Assembly: GCA_900544675.1 (NCBI GenBank) | Contig: UQVZ01000006.1 | Coordinates: 55,173 to 119,172 of the forward strand | Reading direction: 5' to 3' | DNA from: an uncultured Bacteroides sp. | Lineage (GTDB): Bacteria; Bacteroidota; Bacteroidia; Bacteroidales; Bacteroidaceae | DNA: 64,000 bases | In this document: positions 26,101-33,930 of the stretch, piece by piece | Layout of the letters: each line of letters begins with the position of its first letter | Numbering within the stretch: position 1 is the first letter of the stretch | The notes under the pieces: model-generated | Told to the model about the DNA's origin: nothing | What the model saw: the letters and a program-made list of their open reading frames with translations, nothing else | Database searches by the model: none | Program-made: the position numbers and the translations under genes

Positions 26101-28913
26101 TTGACGAGATACGAAACGGCTTTACCGAGTGGCTGGAGGAACAGTCGCCGGAGTTCAAGAAGCGGCTGACGGACATGTACAACGACAAGTTCAACTGTTT
26201 CGTGCGCCCGAAGTATGACGGATCGCACCAGAAGTTCCCGGACTTGGACCTGAAAGGCTTGGGCATAATGGACTTGTACCCCTCGCAGAAGGACTGCATC
26301 TGGATGCTGAAACAGAACGGCGGCGGGATAGCCGACCATGAGGTCGGAACCGGCAAGACACTGATAATGTGCGTGTCAGCGCACGAGATGAAGCGTCTGG
26401 GAGTGGTACACAAGCCGATGATTATCGGGCTGAAAGCCAACGTGCGCGAGATAGCCGAGACCTACCGCAAGGCTTATCCCAACGCCCGCATCCTCTACGC
26501 CTCGGAGAAGGACTTTGCCGCCGCCAACCGCGTGCGTTTCTTCAACGACATCCGCAACAACGACTGGGATTGCATCATCATGTCGCACGACCAGTTCGGG
26601 AAAATCCCGCAGTCGCCGGAGTTGCAGCAGCGCATCCTGCAGGAGGAGCTGGACACGGTGGAGGAAAACCTCGAAGTGCTGCGCACCCAAGGCAAGGACG
26701 TGTCACGAGCCATGCTGCGTGGATTGGAGAAAAGGAAAGTCAACCTTCAGGCGAAACTCGAAAAGGTGGAATACGCCATAAAGACAAGGACGGACGACGT
26801 GGCGGACTTCAAGCAGATGGGCATCGACCACCTGTTCATCGACGAGAGCCACCAGTTCAAGAACTTGACGTTCAACACCCGTCACGACCGTGTGGCGGGT
26901 CTGGGCAATTCAGAAGGAAGCCAGAAGGCGCTGAACCTGCTGTTCGCCATCCGCACCATACAGGAGCGCACTGGCCGGGACTTGGGGGCGACGTTCCTCT
27001 CCGGCACGACCATCAGCAACTCGCTGACGGAACTGTACCTGCTGTTCAAGTACCTGCGTCCGAAGGCGCTGGAGAAACAGGACATCCGCTGCTTCGACGC
27101 ATGGGCGGCGATATTCGCCAAGAAGACGACCGACTTCGAGTTCAACGTGACGAACAGCATCGTGCAGAAGGAACGCTTCCGCTATTTTATTAAGGTGCCG
27201 GAGCTGGCGGCGTTCTACAACGAGATAACCGACTACCGCACGGCGGAGGACGTGGGCGTGGACCGCCCGAAGAAGAACGAGATACTGCATCACATACCGC
27301 CCACGCCCGACCAGGAGATGTTCATCGGAAAGCTGATGCAGTTCGCCAAGTCGGGCGACGCGACTATACTCGGAAGACCGCCATTGTCGGAGACGGAAGA
27401 AAAGGCGAAGATGCTCATCGCCACGGACTACGCAAGGAAGATGGCGCTGGACATGCGCATGATAGACCCGGCGTATGAGGACCACCCCGACAACAAGGCG
27501 AGCCATTGCGCCAGGATGATAGCGGAATACTACCGCAGGTATGACGCCCACAAAGGGACGCAGTTCGTATTTTCGGATTTGGGCACGTACCAGCCCGGTG
27601 GCGGCTGGAGCGTCTATACCGAAATCAAGCGCAAGCTGGTGGAGGACTACGGCATACCCGCCCACGAAATCCGCTTCATTCAGGAGTGCAAGAACGAGAA
27701 GGCACGCAAGGCGGTCATTGAGGCGATGAACAACGGGCAGGTGCGTGTGCTATTCGGTTCGACGAGTATGCTCGGCACGGGCGTGAACGCCCAACGCCGG
27801 GCGGTCGCTATCCATCATTTAGATTGTCCCTGGCGCCCGTCCGACCTGCAACAGCGTGACGGCCGGGCGGTCAGAAAGGGCAATGAGATAGCCAAGCTCT
27901 ATGCGGACAACAAGGTGGATGTCATCATCTACGCAGTGGAGAAGTCGCTGGACTCGTACAAGTTCAACCTGCTGCATTGCAAGCAGACATTTATCTCGCA
28001 GCTGAAAAGCGGTGCGATGGGCGCACGAACCATCGACGAGGGGGCGATGGACGAGAAGTCGGGCATGAATTTCTCGGAATATATGGCGATTCTGTCCGGC
28101 AATACGGACCTGCTCGACAAGGCAAAGCTCGAAAAGAAGATAGCCTCGCTGGAAGGTGAGCGCAAGTCGTTCAACAGGGGCAAACGCGATTCGGAATGGA
28201 AACTGGAGGGCAAGACCAAAGAACTGGCCGACAACAAAGCCGTTATCGCCGCCATGACGGAAGATTGGGAGAAGTTCACCGCTGCTGCCAAGACCGACAG
28301 GGACGGCAACCGGCTCAACCCGATACGGATTGACGGGCTAAGCACGACCGACGAGAAGGCCATTGGCAGGAAGTTGCAGGAGATAGCCAAGAATGCCACG
28401 ACGGGCGGACAGTACCTGCAAATCGGAGAACTATACGGCTTTCCCGTCAAGGTCGTCAGCGAGCGGATGATTTGTGACGGGCGCGAGACCATCGACAACC
28501 GCTTTGTCATCGAGGGGCACTATAAGTACAAGTACAACAACGGTCATCTGGCGATGGTGGACACCCATGCCGCCGCCGTGAACTTCCTCAATGCGTTGGA
28601 GCACATTCCTGCGATTATCAGGCAGTACGAGGAAAAGAACGAAGTGCTGGAACGCGAGATACCGCAGTTGCGGGAAATTGCGGGCAAGACATGGAAGAAG
28701 GAGGATGAGCTGAAGCTGTTGAAGTCCGAGCTTGCCGCCCTCGACCGCAAGATACAGTTGGAACTGGCTCCCAAGCATGAGGAAACGCCAAGTCAGGGGC
28801 AGGAACAGGGTGGTCAGGCGGTACAGAAGTCGGACATTACCATCCATGACCATATTATCATAGGCAGCAGATTGGGAATAGAACACCGAGAAGCACGTGG
28901 TATGAAGTTGTAA
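23148..28913 (+). CDS. Giant N6-adenine methylase-like / SNF2-type helicase fusion
   Basis: 1921 residues from ATG 23148 (an ORF extension to 23073 is unused because this start overlaps the DUF1896 gene in the normal manner). Domains in order: a methylase-like domain with LEPSAGMGAFIGS (SAM motif I) near 128 and SNIPFGD (motif IV-like, NIPF in place of NPPY) near 195; a charged linker (about 400-630); a middle region; a SNF2 helicase with EVGTGKT (Walker A) near 1065 and DESHQFKNL (DEAH-like) near 1230; a helicase C-domain with GSTSMLGTGVNAQRRA and DLQQRDGRAVRKGN near 1545; and a C-terminal coiled region. Conserved in CTnDOT-like elements near exc; a role in protecting incoming DNA or in replication is possible but unproven. 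Confidence 0.9.
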   Translation: MAFNRKQKLRDNIEAVRTAFTLDRERRTPTERERALLERYCGFGGLKCILNPARELSDAVHWAKSDLELFAPTVELHRIIRENSRDETEYKRYVDSLKASVLTAFYTPQAITDTIADVLHDRKVRPKLVLEPSAGMGAFIGSVLSDNPQAEVMAFEKDLLTGKMLGHLYPEQKIRTEGFEKIEKPFLNRFDLAISNIPFGDIAVFDPEFENGSTFRRIAARKVHTYFFLKGLDAVRDGGIVAFITSRGVLDTEGNGGTRYMMTRKADLLSAIRLPNNLFTENANTEVGCDLIVLQKNEGKEELSEEDRKFGDVVKNNHTNIVTNGYLFDHPEHIIHTDAKRDTDPYGKPAIVYTHSGGVEGIATDLYRMLSDDLSARLDLERYNGIKGERLEPRQAIAVQPTLAETKKENDIKAVTGQQPEMKREENPVPPKAEPAQAVAQEMGTKRPEAAVMDLYDLFGYTQEERRMAERGLKPERKKGGKSKRKKQQEQPLFSPSELEQIEVKPKEAEQPMPEPPVEKPAIDDDPEDAVYRSLDWETNPPINGFYEMMMSLTPERRAELRRLGKEKMDANAAKQAEKVQTVYPIENAYEVRAKKQIERVEREMRGEEAALPPEERQRRKEEAMKPRPFKGIMEPHLKDGSLVWEHTGGVRFQIGVLKDVTRYGATFQPLDMDGMQAQKAQLYIDLRNTYERLYAYEAENHEENALLRRNLNTYYDEFVMRYGNLNAKHNAKLILMDASGRNMLSLERGENGQFVKADIFDRPVSFSQETLVEVESPEEALSASLNLYGGVNLPYMESLCDLPQAEMLEVLKGRVFYNPLADGYEIADSFIAGNVVQKVADVEEWIKGHEGHGMMPQAQEALAALRESVPEQIPFEDLDFNFGERWIPTGVYAAYMSRLFDTEVRITYSESLDEYSVKCAYRTMKITDEFLVKGYYRNYDGMNLLKHALHNTCPDMMKSIGKDENGNDIKVRDSEGIQLANAKIDEIRNGFTEWLEEQSPEFKKRLTDMYNDKFNCFVRPKYDGSHQKFPDLDLKGLGIMDLYPSQKDCIWMLKQNGGGIADHEVGTGKTLIMCVSAHEMKRLGVVHKPMIIGLKANVREIAETYRKAYPNARILYASEKDFAAANRVRFFNDIRNNDWDCIIMSHDQFGKIPQSPELQQRILQEELDTVEENLEVLRTQGKDVSRAMLRGLEKRKVNLQAKLEKVEYAIKTRTDDVADFKQMGIDHLFIDESHQFKNLTFNTRHDRVAGLGNSEGSQKALNLLFAIRTIQERTGRDLGATFLSGTTISNSLTELYLLFKYLRPKALEKQDIRCFDAWAAIFAKKTTDFEFNVTNSIVQKERFRYFIKVPELAAFYNEITDYRTAEDVGVDRPKKNEILHHIPPTPDQEMFIGKLMQFAKSGDATILGRPPLSETEEKAKMLIATDYARKMALDMRMIDPAYEDHPDNKASHCARMIAEYYRRYDAHKGTQFVFSDLGTYQPGGGWSVYTEIKRKLVEDYGIPAHEIRFIQECKNEKARKAVIEAMNNGQVRVLFGSTSMLGTGVNAQRRAVAIHHLDCPWRPSDLQQRDGRAVRKGNEIAKLYADNKVDVIIYAVEKSLDSYKFNLLHCKQTFISQLKSGAMGARTIDEGAMDEKSGMNFSEYMAILSGNTDLLDKAKLEKKIASLEGERKSFNRGKRDSEWKLEGKTKELADNKAVIAAMTEDWEKFTAAAKTDRDGNRLNPIRIDGLSTTDEKAIGRKLQEIAKNATTGGQYLQIGELYGFPVKVVSERMICDGRETIDNRFVIEGHYKYKYNNGHLAMVDTHAAAVNFLNALEHIPAIIRQYEEKNEVLEREIPQLREIAGKTWKKEDELKLLKSELAALDRKIQLELAPKHEETPSQGQEQGGQAVQKSDITIHDHIIIGSRLGIEHREARGMKL

Positions 28914-28918
28914 ACGGA

Positions 28919-29011
28919 AGAGGGTGTATCGAAATGCATGGTGGTATCTCAATTCTCCTCCTCCGGGGAGGAGGGGGAATGGATATCAACATCTACTTTG
29001 ATACAACCTCT
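28919..29011. terminator. Long imperfect inverted repeat between convergent genes
   Basis: Outer arms AGAGGGTGTATCGAAA (28919-28934) and CTTTGATACAACCTCT (28996-29011), middle arms around GGTATC/GATATC, and a GC-rich core CCTCCTCC (28957-28964) / GGAGGAGG (28967-28974) nest into one hairpin of about 93 nt. It separates the methylase-helicase gene from the oppositely oriented araC and is probably a bidirectional terminator. Confidence 0.6.
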
Positions 29012-29024
29012 TTATACTTTATAA

Positions 29025-29930
29025 TTATACCATTCTTGTTTGTACCCGATATTCATTCGGCGTGCATCCGGCTACTTTCTTGAACAACCGGCTTAAATGA
29101 TGCGGATACTGGAAACCGACTTCGTATGCTATCTCACTGACTGTTTTGTTGGTCTCCAACAGTCGGTCTTTTACTTTGCCGATGACTGCCTGATGAATGT
29201 AATCTATGGCGGATTTGCCTGTCTGTTTCTTGACAAGGTCACCGAAATAGTTGGCGGAGAAATGAAGCTGGTCGGCACACCATGCCACCGAAGGCAACCC
29301 GAGTTCTTCCGGTTTGCGCGAGTTGAAATAATTGTTCAGCAGCGCCTCGAAGCGGGTCAATACATCGCTGTTGAGTACGGCACGGGAGGCAAACTGACGG
29401 TCGTAGAAACGGAGGCAATGGTTGAGCAACACCTCGATATTTGAAATGATGATGCTCCGGCTGTGCTTGTCAATAGAGTGCTGGAGTTCTTCCTGTATCT
29501 CACCGAAACAGTTGAAGACGGTCTGCCGTTCGCGTTCGGACATGTGCAGGGCTTCATTTACCTCATAAGAAAAAAAGGTATAGTCCTTCATCTTGCAGGC
29601 CAGCGACGTGCCGCGTATCAGGTCGGGATGGAAAAGCAAGGCATATCCCTGCGGATGCGGCGTTGAGCCATCGTCGTCAATGCCCGCCACCTGCCCGGGA
29701 GCCACGAACACCAGGGTGCCTTCCTGATAATCATACTTGCTGCGCCCGTATGTCAGCGGTCCGTGGATTTTCTCTTTCAGGAAAATGCCGTAAAAGTTGA
29801 AACACTTGCGACGGTGGGGAAGCACCTCCACTTTCGAGAAATCAATGAAGCTGACCAGCGGGTTCAGCGTTTCCAGCCCGAGGAACTGGTTGTAGTCGTG
29901 TATCGTTTTCAAGTCCAATATATCACCCAT
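29025..29930 (-). CDS. AraC family transcriptional regulator, element copy (cargo regulator)
   Basis: 301 residues: cupin-like sensor domain (about 40-170, APGQVAGIDDDG, HPQGYALLFHPDLI) and double HTH (about 200-298, SANYFGDLVKKQTGKSAIDY, SEIAYEVGFQYPHHLSRLFKK). It is about 87% identical to the host protein at 12633-13529, with differences concentrated in the interdomain linker. It is divergent from the first cargo gene across 235 bases holding two GTGAAATGGG half-sites 21 bp apart. This position makes it the prime candidate activator of the three matched cargo promoters. The inducer is unknown. A third family member lies at 48988-49893. Confidence 0.93.
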   Translation of the reverse strand: MGDILDLKTIHDYNQFLGLETLNPLVSFIDFSKVEVLPHRRKCFNFYGIFLKEKIHGPLTYGRSKYDYQEGTLVFVAPGQVAGIDDDGSTPHPQGYALLFHPDLIRGTSLACKMKDYTFFSYEVNEALHMSERERQTVFNCFGEIQEELQHSIDKHSRSIIISNIEVLLNHCLRFYDRQFASRAVLNSDVLTRFEALLNNYFNSRKPEELGLPSVAWCADQLHFSANYFGDLVKKQTGKSAIDYIHQAVIGKVKDRLLETNKTVSEIAYEVGFQYPHHLSRLFKKVAGCTPNEYRVQTRMV

Positions 29931-29955
29931 AAATTCTGTTTTTTATTCTACCCTC

Positions 29956-30035
29956 CAAAGGTAATGAAAACTGTTGACTATTAACACGTAAAAGACAGAT
30001 TTCAGTGAAATGGGTATCAGATTCCGTGAAATGGG
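29956..30035 (-). promoter_or_regulatory. Promoter and tandem half-sites of the element araC
   Basis: CAAAGGTA at 29956-29963 is TACCTTTG on the minus strand (-7 element of araC). GTGAAATGGG occurs at 30005-30014 and 30026-30035, exactly 21 bp apart. The pair aligns over about 36 bp with few mismatches to the host araC upstream region at 12534-12569, complement taken. Confidence 0.6.
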
Positions 30036-30075
30036 TTTAAGGGCAACTCCCGGCATGTCCGCATTGGTCGGAATT

Positions 30076-30133
30076 GGTGCTATAATCAGTAATCTGTGTA
30101 TAGGCAGATGGCCGGGACTGTCCTAACTTTGCA
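30076..30133 (+). promoter_or_regulatory. Cargo promoter module 1
   Basis: GGTGCT at 30076, GTAATCTGTGTAT at 30089-30101 and TAACTTTGCA at 30124-30133. The spacing (13 and 35 bases between motif starts) is identical at 31458 and 40877. The -7 element is 33 bases before the hydrolase start. Confidence 0.75.
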
Positions 30134-30164
30134 TCCGGTATGAACAAAAAGTGATGTTGCATAA

Positions 30165-31115
30165 ATGATTGTCAGAATGTTTATAAAACTTTGTCTGCTT
30201 ATGGCTTTATTTTCTTTCAACGGCTGTGATGATGGGAAAGTCTCATCTTCTGTTCCTTCCACTCCGGCACAACATCTTACGATGTCAAGCACCATACATG
30301 ATGTCTTGAACCATCCGGCTTTCAAAGGCTTCTCGCAATATATTCTTCCTTTGGAATGGGGATACGACAGCGAGATGCCGCTTTCGCAGGTGGCACGCCT
30401 GCTTCCTTACCATAATTATATTGATGCGGAAAGGTGCGTGGGCTATATCAATCAGATGATTGACTCGGTAGCAGCCGGGCGTAGAATTTATTACGACTTG
30501 GGGCGTGAGGATGCCGGACTGTTCTTTTTCCGCGGACGACCGGGCGCGCCGTTTGCCGTCATCTGTCCCGGGGGTGGATTTTCGTATGTGGGTTCCATCC
30601 ACGAGGGTTTCCCACATGCACTGGCGTTGAGCCGGATGGGATACAATGCCTTTGTAATCCAATACCAGACTGGCAGCGCACAGACAGCTTGTGAGGATTT
30701 GGCGGCGGGTATTGAATATATTTTCCGCCATGCTGCGGAATTGCAGGTAGATACGGCAGGCTATTCCGTATGGGGCAGTTCGGCCGGGGCGCGGATGGCG
30801 GCCTATATCGGTTCATACGGTACGGCAGCCTTCGGGGCGGCACAGCTTCCTCGCCCGCGAACGGTGGTGATGGCCTATACGGGACATAGCGAATACACCC
30901 GACAAGACCCTCCGACCTATTCCGTGGTCGGCTCGAACGACGGTATTGCCAATCCTGAAATCATGCGCCGCCGCACGGAAGCATTACAGGCCATCGGCAT
31001 CCCGGCAGAGTTCCATCTCTATCCAAACCTGCGACACGGCTTCGGACTGGGCATCGGAACAAGCGCGGAGGGCTGGATAGACGGGGCTGTCCGGTTTTGG
31101 AAGGAGAACCGATGA
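30165..31115 (+). CDS. Exported alpha/beta hydrolase (lipoprotein)
   Basis: 316 residues; an alternative start four codons in gives a cleaner signal peptide (MFIKLCLLMALFSFNGC), with Cys in a lipobox-like setting, so it is probably a lipoprotein. The hydrolase fold shows CPGGGFSYVG near 133 (oxyanion region), the nucleophile elbow WGSSAGAR near 205 and RHGFG near 289 supplying the His. It resembles the carbohydrate-esterase/acyl hydrolase group of BD-FAE type. It stands alone behind promoter module 1 and is followed by two repeat arrays. A related enzyme is at 33023-33916. Natural substrate unknown. Confidence 0.82.
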   Translation: MIVRMFIKLCLLMALFSFNGCDDGKVSSSVPSTPAQHLTMSSTIHDVLNHPAFKGFSQYILPLEWGYDSEMPLSQVARLLPYHNYIDAERCVGYINQMIDSVAAGRRIYYDLGREDAGLFFFRGRPGAPFAVICPGGGFSYVGSIHEGFPHALALSRMGYNAFVIQYQTGSAQTACEDLAAGIEYIFRHAAELQVDTAGYSVWGSSAGARMAAYIGSYGTAAFGAAQLPRPRTVVMAYTGHSEYTRQDPPTYSVVGSNDGIANPEIMRRRTEALQAIGIPAEFHLYPNLRHGFGLGIGTSAEGWIDGAVRFWKENR

Positions 31116-31140
31116 AAGATGACTCCGGAAGTGAGCCTAC

Positions 31141-31201
31141 CAAAGGTCAGACCTTTGATACCCTAAGGTCGGACTTGAGGCAGGCTAAGGTCAGACCTTA
31201 G
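31141..31201. repeat. 22-bp-period palindrome array, locus 1 (3 units)
   Basis: Three 17-bp palindromes start at 31141, 31163 and 31185, each followed by a 5-bp spacer (ATACC, GCAGG). The first, CAAAGGTCAGACCTTTG, and third, CTAAGGTCAGACCTTAG, are perfect around a central A. The array begins 26 bases after the hydrolase stop codon. The same architecture recurs at 50621-50703 and 62942-63002. Confidence 0.85.
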
Positions 31202-31239
31202 TTTTATTAACATTTGCAGCCAAAATCTCCGATAATGCC

Positions 31240-31445
31240 AATCCGTCAGGATAAGCTCCGTCTGAGGCTCGGACAGCACCAATCCTGCAGGATAAGCATC
31301 ATCCGAGGGGGCGGACAGCGGTTCTCGAAGAAAATAAGCCCTATCCGAGCCTCCGACAGCCCTTATTCTGTAGTTTTCGCCCTGTGGAAGCCCTCGGACG
31401 GTGCTAAAAATCTTCCGGAAGTCTTGTCCGAGCTATTTCCGGCCT
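31240..31445. repeat. 41-bp-period degenerate tandem array, locus 1 (5 units)
   Basis: Units start at 31240, 31281, 31322, 31363 and 31405 (period 41, 41, 41, 42). Recurring words are AATCC..CAGGATAAGC and TCGGACAGC. The last unit begins TAAAAATCTTCCGGAAG and matches the first unit of the array at 50724. No ORF is credible here. Confidence 0.7.
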
Positions 31446-31457
31446 TTCAGTGAAATG

Positions 31458-31515
31458 GGTGCTCCTTTCTGTAATCTGTGTATGGATGGCGAAGCTTTGC
31501 TAACGTAACTTTGCA
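31458..31515 (+). promoter_or_regulatory. Cargo promoter module 2
   Basis: GGTGCT at 31458, GTAATCTGTGTAT at 31471-31483 and TAACTTTGCA at 31506-31515. GTGAAATGGG (31450-31459) overlaps the first motif. It drives the operon starting at 31545, 31 bases after the -7 element. Confidence 0.78.
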
Positions 31516-31544
31516 TCAAGAATTTAACTAATACATCAAAGAAT

Positions 31545-32393
31545 ATGGAAACAGTAAAATTGAGAAACGGCGTTGAAATGCCGATTTTGGGTTATGGAGT
31601 TTATCAGGTGTCGCCGTCGGAATGCGAACGGTGCGTAAAAGACGCCATCAGCGTGGGCTACCGGCTGATAGATACGGCACAGGCGTATGGCAACGAACAG
31701 AATGTGGGTAATGCCGTCCGAAACTGCGGTGTATCCCGCAAAGAGCTGTTCATTGTAACAAAAGTTTGGATTGCCAATGCCGGATACGAGCGGGCAAAGG
31801 CCAGCATTGACGAGTCGCTCCGCAAGCTGCAGACCGATTACATCGACCTGTTGCTCATCCACCAGCCTTTCAATGACTACTACGGCACGTGGCAGGCTAT
31901 GGAAGAAGCGTACAAGGCAGGCAAGCTCCGTGCCATCGGCGTGTCGAATTTCTATCCCGACCGCTTCATCGACCTGGCGGAGTTCAGCGAAATACCGCCT
32001 ATGGTCAACCAGGTGGAGACGCACGTATTCAACCAGCAGGTAGAGGCGCAGCAGATTATGGAGCAATACGGCACGCACATCATGGCATGGGGACCGTTTG
32101 CCGAAGGGCGTAACCACTACTTCTCCAATCCCGTACTGAAAGCCGTCGGTGAAAAATACGGCAAGTCTGTCGCACAGACCGCTTTGCGCTACCTTATCCA
32201 ACGCGGTGTGATTGTCATCCCGAAGTCCGTCCGCAAGGAACGTATGGAGCAGAACATCGACGTGTTCGACTTTACCCTGTCTGATGAAGACATGCAGGCC
32301 ATACGCGAGCTTGACCTCGGACACAGCCTGTTTTTCTCACACTATGACCCCCGGACGGTGAAATGGCTTTGCGATTATGGAAAGAGCAAATGA
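31545..32393 (+). CDS. Aldo/keto reductase (2,5-diketo-D-gluconate reductase-like)
   Basis: 282 residues, cytoplasmic. The catalytic tetrad is visible as Asp43 and Tyr48 (LIDTAQAYGNE), Lys73 (IVTKVW) and His106 (LLIHQP). The NADPH-binding end carries IPKSVRKERMEQN near 225. These enzymes reduce aldehydes and ketones with NAD(P)H. First gene of the operon behind promoter module 2, overlapping the FMN reductase gene by 17 bases. A close paralogue, lacking the last 18 residues, is at 35862-36656. Confidence 0.93.
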   Translation: METVKLRNGVEMPILGYGVYQVSPSECERCVKDAISVGYRLIDTAQAYGNEQNVGNAVRNCGVSRKELFIVTKVWIANAGYERAKASIDESLRKLQTDYIDLLLIHQPFNDYYGTWQAMEEAYKAGKLRAIGVSNFYPDRFIDLAEFSEIPPMVNQVETHVFNQQVEAQQIMEQYGTHIMAWGPFAEGRNHYFSNPVLKAVGEKYGKSVAQTALRYLIQRGVIVIPKSVRKERMEQNIDVFDFTLSDEDMQAIRELDLGHSLFFSHYDPRTVKWLCDYGKSK

Positions 32394-33015
32394 AGACAAC
32401 CGACTGAAAGTGTTGCTGGTAAACGGAAGCCCACACCGTAACGGGAATACGTTTACCGCGCTTTCGGAAGTAGCGAAGGCATTGAGTGAAGAAGGTATTA
32501 TATCTGAAATTGTCCACATCGGCAATCGTCCTGTACAAGGATGTATCGGTTGTTACAAATGCAAGGAGAAAGGCATCTGCGTCTTTCAGGATGAAACTTA
32601 TCTGATGTTGCGCGGCAAACTGGAAGCATCGGATGGTATCATCATCGGTTCGCCCGTTTATTTTGGCGGACCTTCTGGAAGCCTCTGCGCCTTGCTGGAC
32701 CGGTTGTTTTATTCCAGTGGAGATTTGGCTCAGTATAAACCGGCGGCTTCCGTGGTGGTTTGCCGACGTGGAGGAGCAACCGCCACGTTTGACAGACTGA
32801 ACAAGTATTTCACCATCCTTAATATGCCCGTTGTTCCCTCGCAATACTGGAACAGCGTACACGGGCGCAATCCCGGCGAAGCTCTTCAGGATGCCGAAGG
32901 ACTTCAGACAATGCGCACTTTGGGCCATAATATGGCGTGGATGTTACGAAATTTGCGGAATAGCAATGTTCCGTCTGAAACAGAAAAACGAATACATACA
33001 AACTTTATCCGATGA
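32377..33015 (+). CDS. NADPH-dependent FMN reductase-like flavoprotein
   Basis: 212 residues. The flavodoxin-like fold starts LKVLLVNGSPHRNGNTFTAL (phosphate-binding SPHRNGNT). A CIGCYKCKEKGICVFQD segment near 55 gives the two-cysteine (C-x-x-C) pattern of the iron-sulfur flavoprotein/NAD(P)H oxidoreductase family. IIIGSPVYFGGPSGSLCALLDR follows near 88. No signal peptide, so cytoplasmic. It overlaps the preceding reductase and is translationally coupled to it. Reduction of a quinone, nitro or azo compound, or flavin recycling, is plausible. Confidence 0.88.
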   Translation: MERANEDNRLKVLLVNGSPHRNGNTFTALSEVAKALSEEGIISEIVHIGNRPVQGCIGCYKCKEKGICVFQDETYLMLRGKLEASDGIIIGSPVYFGGPSGSLCALLDRLFYSSGDLAQYKPAASVVVCRRGGATATFDRLNKYFTILNMPVVPSQYWNSVHGRNPGEALQDAEGLQTMRTLGHNMAWMLRNLRNSNVPSETEKRIHTNFIR

Positions 33016-33022
33016 TTTGCGT

Positions 33023-33916
33023 ATGAAAAAAATGTTTCAGACACTTTACTTATTGCTCGCCGCTAATTTTGCCATAGCTTGCAGCAGCATGGAAAGCAAT
33101 ACCCCCTTTGGCCCGATAGGTGAAACTCCGGCCGAAGAAGATCCGGATGCAGAACACATTTACCTGTGGCCGGAAGGCAATATGCCCACCGAAACTGATT
33201 ATACCGTAAACAACGGGAATTACCAGGACGACCCGGATTTCCGCCCAAATATGGTTTGGTATCCAGTGCCTGACGATGTGAAGGTGAAAGGAGCCGTGAT
33301 GGTATGCCCCGGCGGAGCGTTCATGTTCCGCAGCGGGAATGAAGGCGCCCCCGTGGCGGAGCGTCTGGCGGAACTGGGCTGGCAAAGCTTCGTGGTCAAC
33401 TACCGTGTCCGTCCCTATACGATGGAAGAAGGCAGTCTGGATTTGGCACGCGCCATCCGCTATGTCCGTAGCCATGCCGCAGATTATGGCATTAACCCCG
33501 ATCGTATTGCATCGGTAGGATTTTCCGCAGGCGGCATCCTTTGTGGTGATGAAGCATTGCATTTCGACGGACAGGTAAACGGTACGGCATTGGACGACGG
33601 ATATGTCCCCGATGAGCTTGACAAAGTGTCTGCGGATGTATGTGCCATCGGTATGATATACTCCTTTTACGGCCGGTTGAGCGTATCGAACAACAATGTG
33701 GATGACCTGCGTGCCGGAAACATTCCGCCCACATTCTATACTTATGGGACGGAGGATCCTTTCTACCGCCAGTTCATTGCCAATGCCAATGCTGCACGTG
33801 AAGCCGGAGTACAGGTGGAAGAGCATGTACTGGAAGGATGGCCACATGGTTTTGGTGTGCAAGGAGAGTGGACCGCATGGTTTGATAATTTCCTGACACA
33901 GATGATTTCGTACTGA
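33023..33916 (+). CDS. Exported alpha/beta hydrolase (lipoprotein)
   Basis: 297 residues from ATG 33023, 7 bases past the previous stop; the same frame is open upstream inside that gene but the signal peptide starts here (MKKMFQTLYLLLAANFAIAC). The lipobox FAIAC suggests lipid attachment. Hydrolase motifs are CPGGAFMFRSGNEG near 97, VGFSAGGIL near 170 (nucleophile Ser) and GWPHGFG near 273. It belongs to the same acyl-hydrolase group as 30165-31115. It is the first of several exported esterases in the operon. Confidence 0.84.
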   Translation: MKKMFQTLYLLLAANFAIACSSMESNTPFGPIGETPAEEDPDAEHIYLWPEGNMPTETDYTVNNGNYQDDPDFRPNMVWYPVPDDVKVKGAVMVCPGGAFMFRSGNEGAPVAERLAELGWQSFVVNYRVRPYTMEEGSLDLARAIRYVRSHAADYGINPDRIASVGFSAGGILCGDEALHFDGQVNGTALDDGYVPDELDKVSADVCAIGMIYSFYGRLSVSNNNVDDLRAGNIPPTFYTYGTEDPFYRQFIANANAAREAGVQVEEHVLEGWPHGFGVQGEWTAWFDNFLTQMISY

Positions 33917-33930
33917 CAACTAAAATAATT

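Noticed and set aside
31141..31445. Possible CRISPR array
   Set aside because: Repeats are 17-bp palindromes with invariant 5-bp spacers, or degenerate 41-bp units; no cas genes and no unique spacers of 30-40 bp.
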